The notes: generated by a model not told the origin, from the letters alone. Counted from the stretch's first letter, positions 26,041 to 37,200 are shown. The stretch: DNA of 45,511 bases from JABWBD01 sp040768665 (GCA_040768665.1 JAXGMN010000078.1:1-45511); one strand, 5' to 3'. Numbers and translations: made by a program.

Positions 26041-27480
26041 CCCCAAGGACTGGCCCCTGGAGATCCCCAACGTCGAGACGGTCGCCGCCAAGGCGTATCT
26101 GACCCGCCCCGAATACAGCAACATGCGGGGCATCAAGATCTTCAATCTCTGCCGGTCGTATCGCTACCAGAGCACGGGCTACTACGTTTCGCTGCTGGCC
26201 GAGGCGCGGGGCCACAAGCCGACTCCCAACATCACAACGATTCAGGACCTGAAGAGCCCGACGATGGTCCGGCTTGTATCCGACGAGTTGGAGGAGCTGA
26301 TCCAGAAGAGTCTCGCGCCGATCCACTCCGACAAGTTCACGCTGAGCATCTACTTCGGCCGCAACGTAGCCCACCGGCACGACCCGCTGGCCCGCCAGCT
26401 CTTCAACCAGTTCCGCTCGCCGATGCTGCGGGCCCAGTTCTCCAAGAACGGGAAATGGACGCTGCGGAGCATGGCGGCCGTGCCGGCCAGCGAGGTGCCT
26501 CAATCGCACTGGCCGTTCGTCTTGCAGGTGGCCACGGAGTATTTTGCCGGCCGCCGCGCCCGGGTGCCCCGGCGGACGCGGAGCCGCTACGACATGGCCA
26601 TCCTCCAGAACACCGAGGAAGCGGAGCCTCCCTCGAATGAGAAGGCGCTGAAGAAGTTCGTCAAGGCGGCGGAATCCCTCGGCTTGAGCACCGAACGGAT
26701 CGACCGTGACGACTACGGCCGCATCGCCGAGTTCGACGCGCTGTTCATTCGGGAAACTACGGCGGTGAACCACCATACCTATCGTTTTGCCCGCCGCGCG
26801 GTCAACGAAGGGCTGGTGGTGATCGACGACCCCGAGTCGATCGTCAAGTGCAGCAACAAGGTCTACCTGGCGGAGATGCTGGAACACCACGGAATTCCCA
26901 AGCCGCGGACGCTGGTCGTCCATCGCGACAACGTGGACCTGATCGCCGGCCAGTTGGGGTTTCCCTGCGTGCTCAAGAAACCGGACAGCGCGTTTTCGCT
27001 GGGCGTGATCAAGATCGAATCCCAAGAGGATCTCGACGCGAAGATCAAGCAGGCCCTCAGCGAGTCGGACCTCGTGGTGGCCCAGGAGTTCCTGCCGACA
27101 ACCTTCGACTGGCGGATCGGTATTTTCCAGCGGCGACCGCTCTACGCCTGCAAGTACTTCATGGCCCGCAACCACTGGCAGATCATCCACCGCGACGGCA
27201 CCGGGAATCGCGACTACGGACGCTTCGAGACCCTGCCGGTCGAACTGGCTCCCAAGCCGGCGGTGCGGGCGGCCCTGCGCGCGGCGAACCTGATCGGCGA
27301 GGGGCTGTACGGCGTGGATGTGAAGCAGTCGGGCAAGGAATTCTACGTGATCGAGGTCAACGACAATCCCAACATCGACGCCGGAGTGGAGGACCAGATC
27401 CTCGGCGACGAGATCTACCGCCGTATCATGGACGGTTTCCTGCGGCGAATCGAAGAGCGAAAGGCCAGGGCCTCCATCGC

Positions 27481-27484
<4 letters not shown>
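26015..27484 (+). CDS. RimK-like ATP-grasp ligase with RLAN N-terminal domain
   Basis: The protein has 489 residues from a GTG at 26015, with CGGAGGAAAG upstream. Residues 1-~190 resemble the RLAN domain found before RimK-like ATP-grasps (MPTLIVANDPKDWPLEIP, FNLCRSYRYQSTGYYVSLLA). The C-terminal half is an ATP-grasp: IVKCSNKVYLAEMLEHHGIP, LKKPDSAFSLGVIKI (nucleotide lysines), VVAQEFLPTTFDWRIGIF, and the metal-binding end VDVKQSGKEFYVIEVNDNPN. RimK relatives form amide bonds by an acyl-phosphate route, adding amino acids such as glutamate to carboxyls. The stop overlaps the ATG of the GCS2-type ligase (ATGA), so both are coupled. The acceptor is unknown. Confidence 0.9.
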
Positions 27485-28728
<1,244 letters not shown>

Positions 28729-28832
28729 GCGTGGTCCCATTCAGGGGGACAGGAGAGTCCGGCGTGCGATACGGCGGGCCACGGAGTGTCCCGCCTACAC
28801 CTTTCGCTTCCCACAAATCCTGTTTCTCGAAC

Positions 28833-29579
28833 ATGACCGGTCCGAGACGGCGCACCAACGAATTCTCCGTTCTCATTACCTGCGAGCATGGCGGCAGCCG
28901 CGTTCCCGCCGCCTACGCGGAGCTTTTTCGCGGCGCACGCGATGTCTTAGCCAGCCACCGAGGTTACGACCACGGCGCACTGGAATTGGCCCGCCGGTTC
29001 GCACGGCAACTTCATGCTCCCGCGGTGTTCTCCACAACGACGCGTTTGCTGGTCGATCTCAATCGATCGGTGAATCATCCGCGGCTTTTCTCCGAGTACG
29101 GCGCCGCCCTGGACACCGCTGCCAGGCAAGAGGTTCTGGAAAAGCATTACCGTCCGCACCGCGATCGGGTGGAAGCGATTGTCCGAGATGCGGTCGCGCA
29201 AGGTCGGACGGCGGTCCATCTGGCGGTCCACAGTTTTACGCCCGTGCTCGACGGCGACGTTCGCCGTGCGGATGTGGGGCTGCTCTACGATCCGTCGCGC
29301 CGGCTCGAGCGAACGCTTTGCCGCCGCTGGCAGCAGTTGCTTCGTGAAATCCGGCCCGAGCTTCGCGTCCGGTGCAATGATCCGTATCGGGGCACGGCGG
29401 ACGGACTGACCACCTGGCTCCGCCGAAGATTCGATCCGGATCGATATGCCGGCATCGAACTCGAGATCAACCAGAGTTGGCCGAACGGCAACCGGACTGC
29501 GTGGCTGGATCTTGGGCGGGTTCTCGTGGGCACCTGGGCGCGGCTGACGGGCCCAGTCCCCGGCTACAGTTCCAGTTGA
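28833..29579 (+). CDS. N-formylglutamate amidohydrolase-like metal-dependent hydrolase
   Basis: The protein has 248 residues from the ATG at 28833. Family marks are VLITCEHGGSRVP (Glu18, His19), ASHRGYDHGALELA (Tyr45, Asp46), LVDLNRS, HLAVHSFTPVLDGDVRRADV, GLLYDP and IELEINQ. N-formylglutamate amidohydrolase in histidine breakdown uses this fold and a zinc ion. No hut gene is nearby, so it probably hydrolyses an amide made by the two ligases just upstream; this is inference. A 104-bp gap separates it from the ligase, wider than elsewhere in the cluster. Its last 16 bp overlap the convergent DUF4261 gene. Confidence 0.86.
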   Translation: MTGPRRRTNEFSVLITCEHGGSRVPAAYAELFRGARDVLASHRGYDHGALELARRFARQLHAPAVFSTTTRLLVDLNRSVNHPRLFSEYGAALDTAARQEVLEKHYRPHRDRVEAIVRDAVAQGRTAVHLAVHSFTPVLDGDVRRADVGLLYDPSRRLERTLCRRWQQLLREIRPELRVRCNDPYRGTADGLTTWLRRRFDPDRYAGIELEINQSWPNGNRTAWLDLGRVLVGTWARLTGPVPGYSSS

Positions 29580-30319
29580 ATCACGGTTGTCCGCTCGTCC
29601 CACATCGAGGGTCCGTGGCGGATGGGGATCTCCTCATCGTCCGCCAGCCCGATCGTCTCTCCATCGTCCAGCACTGGTCCGTTGTCAAGCAGGTAATGGG
29701 CGATATTGAATACCCGATCCATGAGGAATTCCGGATCCTTGTAGCTGCTCGGGACCTCGATCTCCATCAGGCCGAACTCGGCCAGCCCGATGGTGAAAAC
29801 GCAGTAGGATCCGTCGTGATGCTGCTGGATTGCGAAGTTCACCCATAGATAAAGCGGCAGGTATTCGTCGTGCATCTCCTCCGTCGACGCGATGAAGGCT
29901 TCCGGGCTGTGGACCAGCGTGGCCGGCACCCAGCAGACGCCGGCGGCCTCGCAGCACGACGCAACGGCCGCAACCAGGCTGGTCAGGAGCAAGGCCGTCG
30001 CCACTCGATCCGGCGAGTCGGAGAGGACGACCACCAGGACGTGTGCCCGATGGTCCTGCATGGAGACCGTCGCCTCGGGCCAGTACCAGGCCGTGGCGCA
30101 GGGCCGCTCCAGATCCGCCCAGGGGATGGGGGCATCCATGAGCGAGATTGCCGCCGTGTCGCGGCCGATCACGAAGGAACAGACGTCTTCCTGACGTTCC
30201 ACCTGGGTAACGGGAGGAAGGTCGGGGCGCTGCTGCCGGAGCCATTGAAACACGGCGTCTTCCGGCGGGAACTTTGCCTGGCGCAAAGCCACCAGGGCGA
30301 CCATGGGTCGGGGTGGCAT
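29564..30319 (-). CDS. DUF4261-domain protein
   Basis: The protein has 251 residues; GGAGGTGCCCT stands directly before the ATG at 30319. It begins MPPRPMVALVALRQAKFPPE and has no signal peptide or membrane segment. The pattern ISLMDAPIPWADLERPCATA, then HVLVVVLSDSP, AGVCWVPATLV and the end DRVFNIAHYLLDNGPVLDDG with GLADDEEIPIRHGPS matches what I recall of DUF4261. The function of that family is unknown; it occurs near immunity or polymorphic-toxin loci in some genomes. Here its neighbours give no such hint. The convergent 16-bp overlap with the NFGAH-like gene suggests compact packing. Confidence 0.75.
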   Translation of the reverse strand: MPPRPMVALVALRQAKFPPEDAVFQWLRQQRPDLPPVTQVERQEDVCSFVIGRDTAAISLMDAPIPWADLERPCATAWYWPEATVSMQDHRAHVLVVVLSDSPDRVATALLLTSLVAAVASCCEAAGVCWVPATLVHSPEAFIASTEEMHDEYLPLYLWVNFAIQQHHDGSYCVFTIGLAEFGLMEIEVPSSYKDPEFLMDRVFNIAHYLLDNGPVLDDGETIGLADDEEIPIRHGPSMWDERTTVIQLEL

Positions 30320-30446
30320 AGGGCACCTCCGTCCTTCGGGCTAGGACCCCGCGGTCAATGCGGGTTGATTCCGGAAAAAGCCCTCCATGCGTATTTTGGC
30401 GAGCCGCCCGACGTTTGGCAACTCCGGCTTGACGCCGTCCGCGGCT

Positions 30447-30547
30447 AAGAGTCTATCTCAAAACCGCCGGGGACTGGCTCATTTTGCGGAGTCTTCGGAG
30501 CAAAATGTGCCTGTCCCCTTCTCCTCCGAGGTTTTGGGATAGGTTCT
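30447..30547. repeat. Palindromic repeat, GGGGACTGGCTC family, copy 2
   Basis: The left arm TAAGAGTCTATCTCAAAACC... and the complement of the right arm (TTAGAACCTATCCCAAAACC...) pair over ~40 bp with scattered mismatches. The inner part is GGGGACTGGCTCATTTTGC against its near-complement, with a 12-nt loop (30488-30499). It shares the GGGGACTGGCTC / GTGCCTGTCCCC core with the copy at 2761-2858 while the outer arms differ. It overlaps the last two bases of the SET gene stop codon, so it may act as that gene's terminator. Confidence 0.85.
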
Positions 30548-31010
30548 AAGCGAGCGTGCCAGCCGGCAGCGGCTCGCGCCCGCGGAGACGGTGGAGGTCT
30601 TCGGAGGCAACGATCCAGCCGCGGCAGGCAGCGGCGCCGCATCCGCAGGGGATCGCCGCCTCGGCAGGCCAGGCGTAGTCGATCGTCAATTCTTCGCCCA
30701 CCCGAATCGATCGGACGGCGTTCAGCCACAGTTCGTACTCGGCTCCGCCTTCTTCGTCGATGTATTCGATTTCCACCAACTCGCAGTTGGGATGACAACT
30801 GTGGTTCAAGAAACGGAACGGTGGATCGGGCTCCATGGCGGAGTTGCCAATGCCCACACAGTAGTCCGAACCGTATTCCGGATCGTCGAACCGTTCACCA
30901 TCGATACTGGCGATCTTCTGCCGGGCACGAAACGTCCGGGTTGCAAACACTCCAGTCCCAAATTGCGAAGGGGCGATCCGCACACCGCCGCTTGCTTCCA
31001 TTTCGATCAA
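30546..31010 (-). CDS. SET-domain protein, putative lysine methyltransferase
   Basis: The protein has 154 residues. I place the start at a TTG at 31010 because GGAGGAG lies six bases upstream of it; the next ATG (31001) is 15 bases away. SET motifs are all visible: GTGVFATRTFRARQKI (SET-I start), RFLNHSCHPNCELVEIEYID (Asn69, His70, Cys72), GEELTIDYAW (105-114, catalytic Tyr112) and a post-SET-like CGCGAAACRGW with Cys122, Cys124 and Cys129. These enzymes transfer methyl from S-adenosylmethionine to lysine. In bacteria the targets are mostly unknown, possibly chromatin-like or ribosomal proteins. The set of motifs is complete and the length is near minimal for a SET unit. Its stop touches a palindromic repeat. 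Confidence 0.9.
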   Translation of the reverse strand: MIEMEASGGVRIAPSQFGTGVFATRTFRARQKIASIDGERFDDPEYGSDYCVGIGNSAMEPDPPFRFLNHSCHPNCELVEIEYIDEEGGAEYELWLNAVRSIRVGEELTIDYAWPAEAAIPCGCGAAACRGWIVASEDLHRLRGREPLPAGTLA

Positions 31011-31114
31011 TGCCGTCTCCTCCTATTCCGCCGGACCACGCCGCTTCCGAGAAAGCGTATTGGTATAGTAAAGCAACATGCTTCCGTCAACCGGCCTGAC
31101 GACGGGGGGTGATG

Positions 31115-31143
31115 TTTACAGCAAGAGGTCCGGTGGATAACAA
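31115..31143 (+). promoter_or_regulatory. Possible promoter for the yceH-like gene
   Basis: TTTACA (31115-31120, five of six -35 bases), 17 bp, then TAACAA (31138-31143, weak -10). It sits 49 bp before the ATG at 31193. The spacing is good but the -10 is poor, so this is tentative. Confidence 0.3.
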
Positions 31144-31192
31144 TAGAAACGTGTGATTTTTTCCTGGCGAGTGGCAGAGCGAGACAACGGGA

Positions 31193-31969
31193 ATGAACGA
31201 ACCATCCGCTTCGCACGATCCGCAGACCAAGCCGCGCTGGCAGTCGGTGGGCGCCATCGAGCGCCGCTTGCTGGGTGTGCTGGTCGAAAAAGCCAAGACG
31301 ACGCCCAGCGCGTATCCCATGTCGCTGAACGGCATTGTTACGGCCGCCAACCAGAAGAGCAACCGCGATCCGGTCATGCAAATCGAACCGGACGACGCCG
31401 AGGAGGCCCTGGAGCGATTGAGGGGGTTAGGTGCGGTCGGGTTGGTCGAAGGCTACGGCCGCGTGGCCAAGTATCGCCACTATCTCTACGAATGGCTCGG
31501 GGTCGACAAGGTGGAACTGGCGGTGATGACCGAGTTGTTGCTGCGCGGACCGCAGACGGAAGGCGAACTCCGCGGCCGCGCTTCGCGGATGGAGTCGATC
31601 GCCGACCTGCCCGCGCTGCGGATCGTGCTCGATTCTCTCAAGTCGAAGGGGCTCGTCATTCCACTGACACCCGAGGGGAGAGGACACGTGGTCACGCATG
31701 CGCTGTTCCCGTCGAACGAACTCGAGCGGACGAAATCGCAATTCGCGGCCGTGCGGCCGGCATCGGCTCTGGCCGGAGAACCGCCGGCACGCGAACCGGG
31801 AGTTGCCGGCGCACCATCGGCGAGTTCGCTGGTTGAGGCGTTGCGGGGGGAGTTAGAAGACCTGCGTGCGGATCTGAACGAGATCCGGTCCGAATTGGCC
31901 GAACTGACTGCGGCGATGGAGCGGACGGACGGCGAAGTCCGGCGGCTCAAAGATGACCTGGGGGTTTAA
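31193..31969 (+). CDS. yceH: YceH-like (UPF0502/DUF480) protein
   Basis: The protein has 258 residues. The DUF480 pattern is clear: AIERRLLGVLVEKAKTTPSA, YPMSLNGIVTAANQKSNRDP, then LRGLGAVGLVEGYGRVAKYR and ELAVMTELLLRGPQTEGELR with SRMESIADLPAL. The family contains two winged-helix-like units; its role is unsettled. After ~residue 175 it has an Ala/Pro-rich linker and a coiled-coil tail (LVEALRGELEDLRADLNEIR, then SELAELTAAMERTDGEVRRL) longer than in the enteric protein (~215 residues from memory). The start is preceded by ACGGGA. It is divergent from the SET gene. Confidence 0.88.
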   Translation: MNEPSASHDPQTKPRWQSVGAIERRLLGVLVEKAKTTPSAYPMSLNGIVTAANQKSNRDPVMQIEPDDAEEALERLRGLGAVGLVEGYGRVAKYRHYLYEWLGVDKVELAVMTELLLRGPQTEGELRGRASRMESIADLPALRIVLDSLKSKGLVIPLTPEGRGHVVTHALFPSNELERTKSQFAAVRPASALAGEPPAREPGVAGAPSASSLVEALRGELEDLRADLNEIRSELAELTAAMERTDGEVRRLKDDLGV

Positions 31970-32046
31970 CGGTGAACGCTGGGGGTAGACCCTTGGGAAC
32001 TGTGCCTCGGTGCTTCGGCGAGCGGCAGATGAGAATTTACCCGTAT

Positions 32047-32080
32047 ATCAGCCCGGCTGCTCGGAAGCAGCCGGGCTGAT
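32047..32080. terminator. Strong 15-bp hairpin after yceH, no T-run
   Basis: ATCAGCCCGGCTGCT and AGCAGCCGGGCTGAT are perfect inverted copies separated by CGGA. The stem is very stable and lies 78 bp after the yceH stop. No U-tract follows, so it is not a classical intrinsic terminator; it may stall or process RNA, or be a remnant of a dispersed repeat. Confidence 0.4.
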
Positions 32081-32241
32081 GGCAATCGTGACCGGGATGC
32101 GATCATCTGCCACACGCCTTCCGGGCTGCTTCCGTGTGTTACCGGCAGCAGATTTGCCGAAGATGAATATACAATTGAGAACTCCGGTGTTCGGATTTGC
32201 ATGATTCCGTTCGTCGTGACCCCGCACTAGAGGGATGGCCT

Positions 32242-33081
32242 GTGCTCAAGCTCATCCAAGCTTTGAATAGTCTGTTGGGCCTGTTGCTAACGCTGGCGAT
32301 TGCCACCGTCGTGGGAGTCGCCGGCTGGTTCGGTTACGAAACATACAATGCCGAGAAATGGGCCCAGTCGAGGCTCGTCGAGCAGGAAGCCGAGCTCGAA
32401 GCAAAGCAACGCCAACTCGATCGGCTGTCGGTCGATGTGGAGGAGAAGTCGGCCCGGATCGTCGCGCTGGGTGAGGACGTCAAAGCCAAGCAGAAGGAGA
32501 TCGATCGGCTGGCAACGGCTCTGAAGTTGCTGAAAGTCGACCGCCGGGTAGCGCAAATCTCGGTGCTGTCGCAGCAAGGTTCGGCCCAAGGGGGCGATCT
32601 GGTCACCAAGTTCAGCTTCGTAGAATTGAATGAAAACGGCGAACCGATGGGTGATCCCCGCGTGTTCACTGTTGAGGGCGACATGATCTATCTCGACTCC
32701 TGGGTAGTGAAGTTCGGCGACGAGTATGTGGAACTCGGGGATGAGCTTAGGTCCACGTCGATCTACCTGTTTCGACGGGTGTTTGGCGAGGCGCAGCAGC
32801 CCACCGAGGGCTTCCCACTTGACCGCCCGGATTCGCAGCCGACGGCTTACCGCACCGGGGGCCAACCATCGCAGTTCGAGCAGCAGTTGTGGAATCGGTT
32901 CTGGGATTATGCCAACGACCCCGGACTGGCCGAAAAGGCCGGAGTTCGCGCGGCACACGGCGAGGCGCCGTCGATCAAGCTCTTGCCGGGAAAGCGATAT
33001 CGTGTCGAGCTGCGATCGTCTGGGGGGCTCTCTGTAGTTCCAGACGACCCCCAGCCCCCCTCTGCGGCCCCCAAGCTGTAA
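32242..33081 (+). CDS. Membrane-anchored coiled-coil protein of unknown function
   Basis: The protein has 279 residues from a GTG at 32242, chosen because AGAGGGA lies ~8 bases upstream; an in-frame ATG at 32197 has no ribosome site. One N-terminal membrane helix (LLTLAIATVVGVAGWFGYET) is followed by a coiled coil (~30-95: RLVEQEAELEAKQRQLDRLS, KAKQKEIDRLATALKLLKVD). A globular part follows: RRVAQISVLSQQGSAQGGDL, TKFSFVELNENGEP, YLDSWVVKFGDEYVELGDEL and FRRVFGEAQQPTEGFPLD. I do not recognise the family. It probably faces the periplasm. The last residues are Pro-rich. A terminator follows at 33238. Confidence 0.78.
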   Translation: MLKLIQALNSLLGLLLTLAIATVVGVAGWFGYETYNAEKWAQSRLVEQEAELEAKQRQLDRLSVDVEEKSARIVALGEDVKAKQKEIDRLATALKLLKVDRRVAQISVLSQQGSAQGGDLVTKFSFVELNENGEPMGDPRVFTVEGDMIYLDSWVVKFGDEYVELGDELRSTSIYLFRRVFGEAQQPTEGFPLDRPDSQPTAYRTGGQPSQFEQQLWNRFWDYANDPGLAEKAGVRAAHGEAPSIKLLPGKRYRVELRSSGGLSVVPDDPQPPSAAPKL

Positions 33082-33237
33082 GCAACTCAAGCAGTAAACA
33101 CGGCAGCCGGGAAAGGGGAGTGGCTCTGTCGCGTCCTCAAGATTGGCGACCAAATTGCTGGCCTTTCCGGCGAACCGGGGTAATGTCCATTCAGCACAAG
33201 CCTCTTTCCTCGCTGACCTCTCTTCCCCGATTGAACA

Positions 33238-33280
33238 CCCGCTGATCCTTCGGCTCGCCCTGGAATCGAGCGGGTTTTTT
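33238..33280 (+). terminator. Intrinsic terminator after the coiled-coil gene
   Basis: CCCGCT (33238-33243) pairs with AGCGGG (33269-33274), and inner GATCC against GGAATC adds partial pairing. A run of six T follows (33275-33280). It ends the preceding transcript, about 160 bp after the stop. Confidence 0.55.
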
Positions 33281-33559
33281 CCGAAAAATCGAGTCGATTG
33301 ACGGCCGCCTTGAGCCTGCGGGTCGGCCTGTCAGACAGCGCCGTAGCACCACCCTACTTTCCAGGGCCGCGCCGGGCAGTAGAATAGGCCATCAACCGGA
33401 AGACGCGGGAGGCTTCCGGTTTCCCGCCTTCGCCCTCACCCGGGAGGCAGATGGAGAAGGCGACGGCCTCCTTCAGGCCACTCATGACTCCTGCTGGCTG
33501 GTCAAGCCTCGATCGATACTGAGCATCTTGTGTTGGACTGAGCAGGCGAACTACTTGCC
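33281..33559. other. Leader region of the respiratory operon
   Basis: These 279 bp lie between the terminator and actA. A perfect 9-bp hairpin (AACCGGAAG, 33394-33402; CTTCCGGTT, 33413-33421) stands ~140 bp before actA. I see no consensus promoter and no ribosome site close to the actA ATG. Whether the hairpin is regulatory is unknown. Confidence 0.35.
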
Positions 33560-34210
33560 ATGAGTGGACCGGTATTTCCGCAGTGGATCGACCGCGCACG
33601 ACCGCTGGCCAGCGTGGTGTTGGCGATCGTGCCCGTGTACGTCATCGGGGTCGTTTACTACGGCGGTTCGCCCAAGACGACCGACGTCGGCTACATGCCC
33701 GACCAGCCGGTCCCTTTCAGCCACGCGCTGCACGCGGGTGAATTGGGATTGGACTGCCGGTATTGCCATACGACGGTCGACAAGGCCGCTTTCGCCGCCG
33801 TGCCGCCGACGAGCGTCTGCATGAACTGCCACGAGCGGATCGCGCCGGACAGTCCGCTCTTGCTGCCGGTTCGCGAAAGCTGGGCTTCGGGAGATCCGAT
33901 TCCCTGGGTCAAGGTCCACGATCTGCCCGATTTCGTTTACTTCGACCACAGCGCTCATGTGGCACGCGGCGTAAGCTGCGTCAGTTGTCACGGTCGGGTC
34001 GACAAAATGGACCGGGTCCGCCAGGTGGAGACTCTCAGCATGAGTTGGTGCCTCGATTGTCACCGCAATCCCGAGGCTCATCTGAGGCCGGCGGAATTCG
34101 TGACCGATCTGGACTGGCAGCCGGGTGAAGATCAGGCCATCCTCGGCGAGCGGCTGCGGCTGGAAAACAACATCAAACCGTCGACCGATTGCTCCACATG
34201 TCATCGATGA
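33560..34210 (+). CDS. actA: Alternative complex III pentaheme cytochrome c subunit (ActA)
   Basis: The protein has 216 residues. One N-terminal membrane helix (ASVVLAIVPVYVIGVVYY) anchors it. Five haem c motifs are present: CRYCH (Cys66), CMNCH (Cys87), CVSCH (Cys140), CLDCH (Cys164) and CSTCH (Cys211, one residue before the end). Other histidines (PFSHALHAG, FDHSAHVA) can act as distal ligands. ActA of known alternative complex III has five haems and one helix. Located on the periplasmic face, it passes electrons from quinol oxidation. It opens an operon that continues through coxA. No good ribosome site is visible before the ATG. Confidence 0.93.
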   Translation: MSGPVFPQWIDRARPLASVVLAIVPVYVIGVVYYGGSPKTTDVGYMPDQPVPFSHALHAGELGLDCRYCHTTVDKAAFAAVPPTSVCMNCHERIAPDSPLLLPVRESWASGDPIPWVKVHDLPDFVYFDHSAHVARGVSCVSCHGRVDKMDRVRQVETLSMSWCLDCHRNPEAHLRPAEFVTDLDWQPGEDQAILGERLRLENNIKPSTDCSTCHR

Positions 34211-34213
34211 GAA

Positions 34214-34248
34214 GTCGAGAGTTGAGAGTCGAGAGTCGAGAGCCAGAG
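34214..34248 (+). repeat. 7-bp tandem repeat (GTCGAGA) between actA and actB
   Basis: Four 7-bp units (GTCGAGA, GTTGAGA, GTCGAGA, GTCGAGA) and a degenerate fifth lie between the actA stop and the likely actB start. On the other strand they read (TCTCGAC)n. From memory, such arrays are scattered through planctomycete genomes. The period is not a multiple of three, so copy-number change would alter any longer actB frame. Confidence 0.75.
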
Positions 34249-34263
34249 ATCGAGCTGTTGAAT

Positions 34264-37200
34264 ATGGCAGGTTCGGGAAAGCCGGAAAACGATGAGCCGA
34301 GGGTGAGACGCTGGCGGAGCCTTGCCGAATTGGCCGATGCGCCCGAATACCGCGCATTTCTGGAGGCCGAGTTTCCCGAGGAGGCGGACCCGACCGGCGT
34401 GAGCCGCCGCCGCTGGCTCCAGTTGATGGGAGCGTCGCTCACGCTGGCGAGCGTCGGCGGTGGCTGCCGCTGGGAAGAGGCAAAGATCCTCCCCATGGTC
34501 CGCAGGCCGCCGAGCCGGGTGCCCGGCGAGTCCCAGAAGTTCGCCACGGCGATCGATCTTCGGGGCGCGGCGATCGGCCTGTTGGTATCGTCCGTGGACG
34601 GGCGTCCGATCAAGCTGGAAGGCAACCCGCTGCACCCTCAGAGCCTCGGGGCAACCGATGCGCTCGCCCAAGCCACCATCCTGCAACTCTACGATCCCGA
34701 TCGCAGCGGCAACGTGGTGCAACGGACGGGGCGGGGAGAGACCGTTCAGACCTGGGAGAAGTTCGCCGAATTTGCGCAGGAGCATTTCGGCGGTCTGCAG
34801 AAGACGGGCGGAAAAGGCTTCCGGGTGCTGGCGGAAACAAGCAGTTCGCCGACGCTTGCGGCACTTCGCGAGCGGCTGCTCGAGGCCTTTCCAGAGGCGG
34901 AGTGGCATGAGTATGAGCCCCTGTCGCGGGACAACGAACGGGCTGGGGCAAAGTTAGCGTTCGGTCGCGCTTATCGGCCGCACTACCGGCTCGACCAAGC
35001 AAAGGTGATCCTTGCCATCGACGAGGGCCTGCTCTGCCGGCATCCGGCGGCCCTGCAATACGCGAGGGCGTTTGCCGAAGGCCGCAAGGTGGTCGATGGG
35101 CGGATGAACCGGCTCTACGTCGTAGAAAGCGGCTATACGCCGACCGGCGCCGCGGCCGACCATCGGCTGCCGATGCGAGCGCAGGATATCGGTGCGATGG
35201 TCGCGGCATTGGAGCGCGAACTCGGGGCCGGCCAGCCGAAAGCCGCCGAGGAAACGCACGATGCGGAAGGCGGCGACCTTGCCCGTTTCGTCCGGGCGGT
35301 GGCCCGCGACCTGATCGCGCATCGCGGCGAGAGCATTGTTGCCGCGGGGCCTCGCCAGCCGGCAGAGGTCCACGCCGCGGTGCACCGGATCAACGCCGCC
35401 TTGGGCAACGGGGGTAAGACGATCGTCTATTTCGCCGACCCCGATGCAGAACGGCTGACGTACGCCGAAGCAATCAAGTCCCTGGTCGGCGAGATGAATG
35501 CCGGTGAAGTGCAAACGCTGCTCGTCCTTGGCGGCAATCCCGTCTACAACGCGCCGGCCGACCTCGGCTTCGCCGAAGCGATGGGCAAAGTGGAGACGAC
35601 GATCCACTTGGGACTCTACCGCGACGAGACCGCGCTGGCTTCCAGTTGGCACCTGCCCCAGGCCCACTATCTGGAATCCTGGGGCGATGCCCGATCGTGG
35701 GACGGGACCTACAGCGTCGTCCAGCCGCTGATCGCGCCACTTCTGGGCGGCAGGCCGGCCATCGAACTGCTGGCGACGATCCTCGGCGAGGAGAAGCCAT
35801 CCGGGATGGATCTCGTCCAGGCGACGTTCAACAACCTGGTAGGCGACGACGACCCGGTGGCGAAGTGGAGGCAAACGCTCCACGACGGTCTGCTCGAAGG
35901 AAGCGGCTGGTCGCCGGAGACCCCGTCGGTCGCGGCAGCGGCGGAGTCGGCAACAGGGTCCCCAAGCCTGGCCGAGATCGGCTGGAACGGCGGTCCGTTG
36001 GAAATCGTCTTCTGCAGCGATCCTTCCGTTTATGACGGCCGGTTCGCGAACAATGCCTGGCTGCAGGAGACTCCGGATCCGATTACGAAGCTCACCTGGG
36101 ACAACGCCGCCATGATCGGCCCGGCTACGGCGGACGCGTTGGGCGTGGAGAACGAGACCCTCGTGCGGCTGACGTTGGACGGCCGCGAACTCGTGTTGCC
36201 TGCCTACATCCTTCCCGGTCAACCGGCCGGTTCGGTCGCGGTCGGCCTCGGCTACGGTCGACTCGCTGCCGGCGCAGTGGGCGGCGACGTACGCAAAGGC
36301 GTCAAGCCCATCGGATTCGACACCTATCGCGTGCGGCAGACCGACGCCATGGAGTTCGCAACCGGGGCCGCGATCGAGTCGACCGGCGAGAAATATCCGC
36401 TGGCCTCGACCCAGGATCACCATGCGATCGACGTTGTGGGGCTCCGGTCGCGCGCGCACCGGGTCGGCGAGTTGATCCGGGAAGCCCCGCTGGACGATTA
36501 CCTGGAGCATCCGGATTTCGCGAAGCACATGGTCCACCATCCTCCGCTGCGTTCGCTCTGGGAGGAGCCGGACGTCTCCCAGGGACACCGCTGGGGCATG
36601 TCGATCGATCTGGCGAAATGCATCGGCTGCAACGCCTGCGTGGTGGCCTGCCAGGCGGAGAACAACGTGCCGATCGTCGGCAAGGAGCAGGTGATCCGCG
36701 GGCGCGAGATGCACTGGATCCGGATCGACCGCTACTTCTCCGGCGATCCCGAGCGCCCCCGGGTCGACAACCAGGTGATGCTCTGCCAGCACTGCGAGAA
36801 CGCTCCCTGCGAGCAGGTCTGCCCCGTGGCGGCCACCGTGCACAGCGTGGAAGGCCTCAACGAGATGGTCTACAACCGCTGCGTGGGCACCCGCTACTGC
36901 TCGAACAACTGCCCCTACAAGGTCCGCCGGTTCAACTTCTTCAATTACCACAAGAACCTGGACCAGCCGGGCAACGAACTGACCAAAATGGTCTACAACC
37001 CGGAGGTGACCGTCCGCAGCCGCGGCGTCATGGAGAAGTGCACGTACTGCGTGCAGCGGATCCAGAACGTCAAGATCGAAGCCAAGAACCAGCGGCGCAA
37101 TATCCAGGACGGCGAAATCCAGACCGCTTGCCAGCAGGCATGTCCCAGCCAGGCGATCCAGTTCGGCGATCTGGCCGACCGGACCAGCCGCGTGTTCCAG

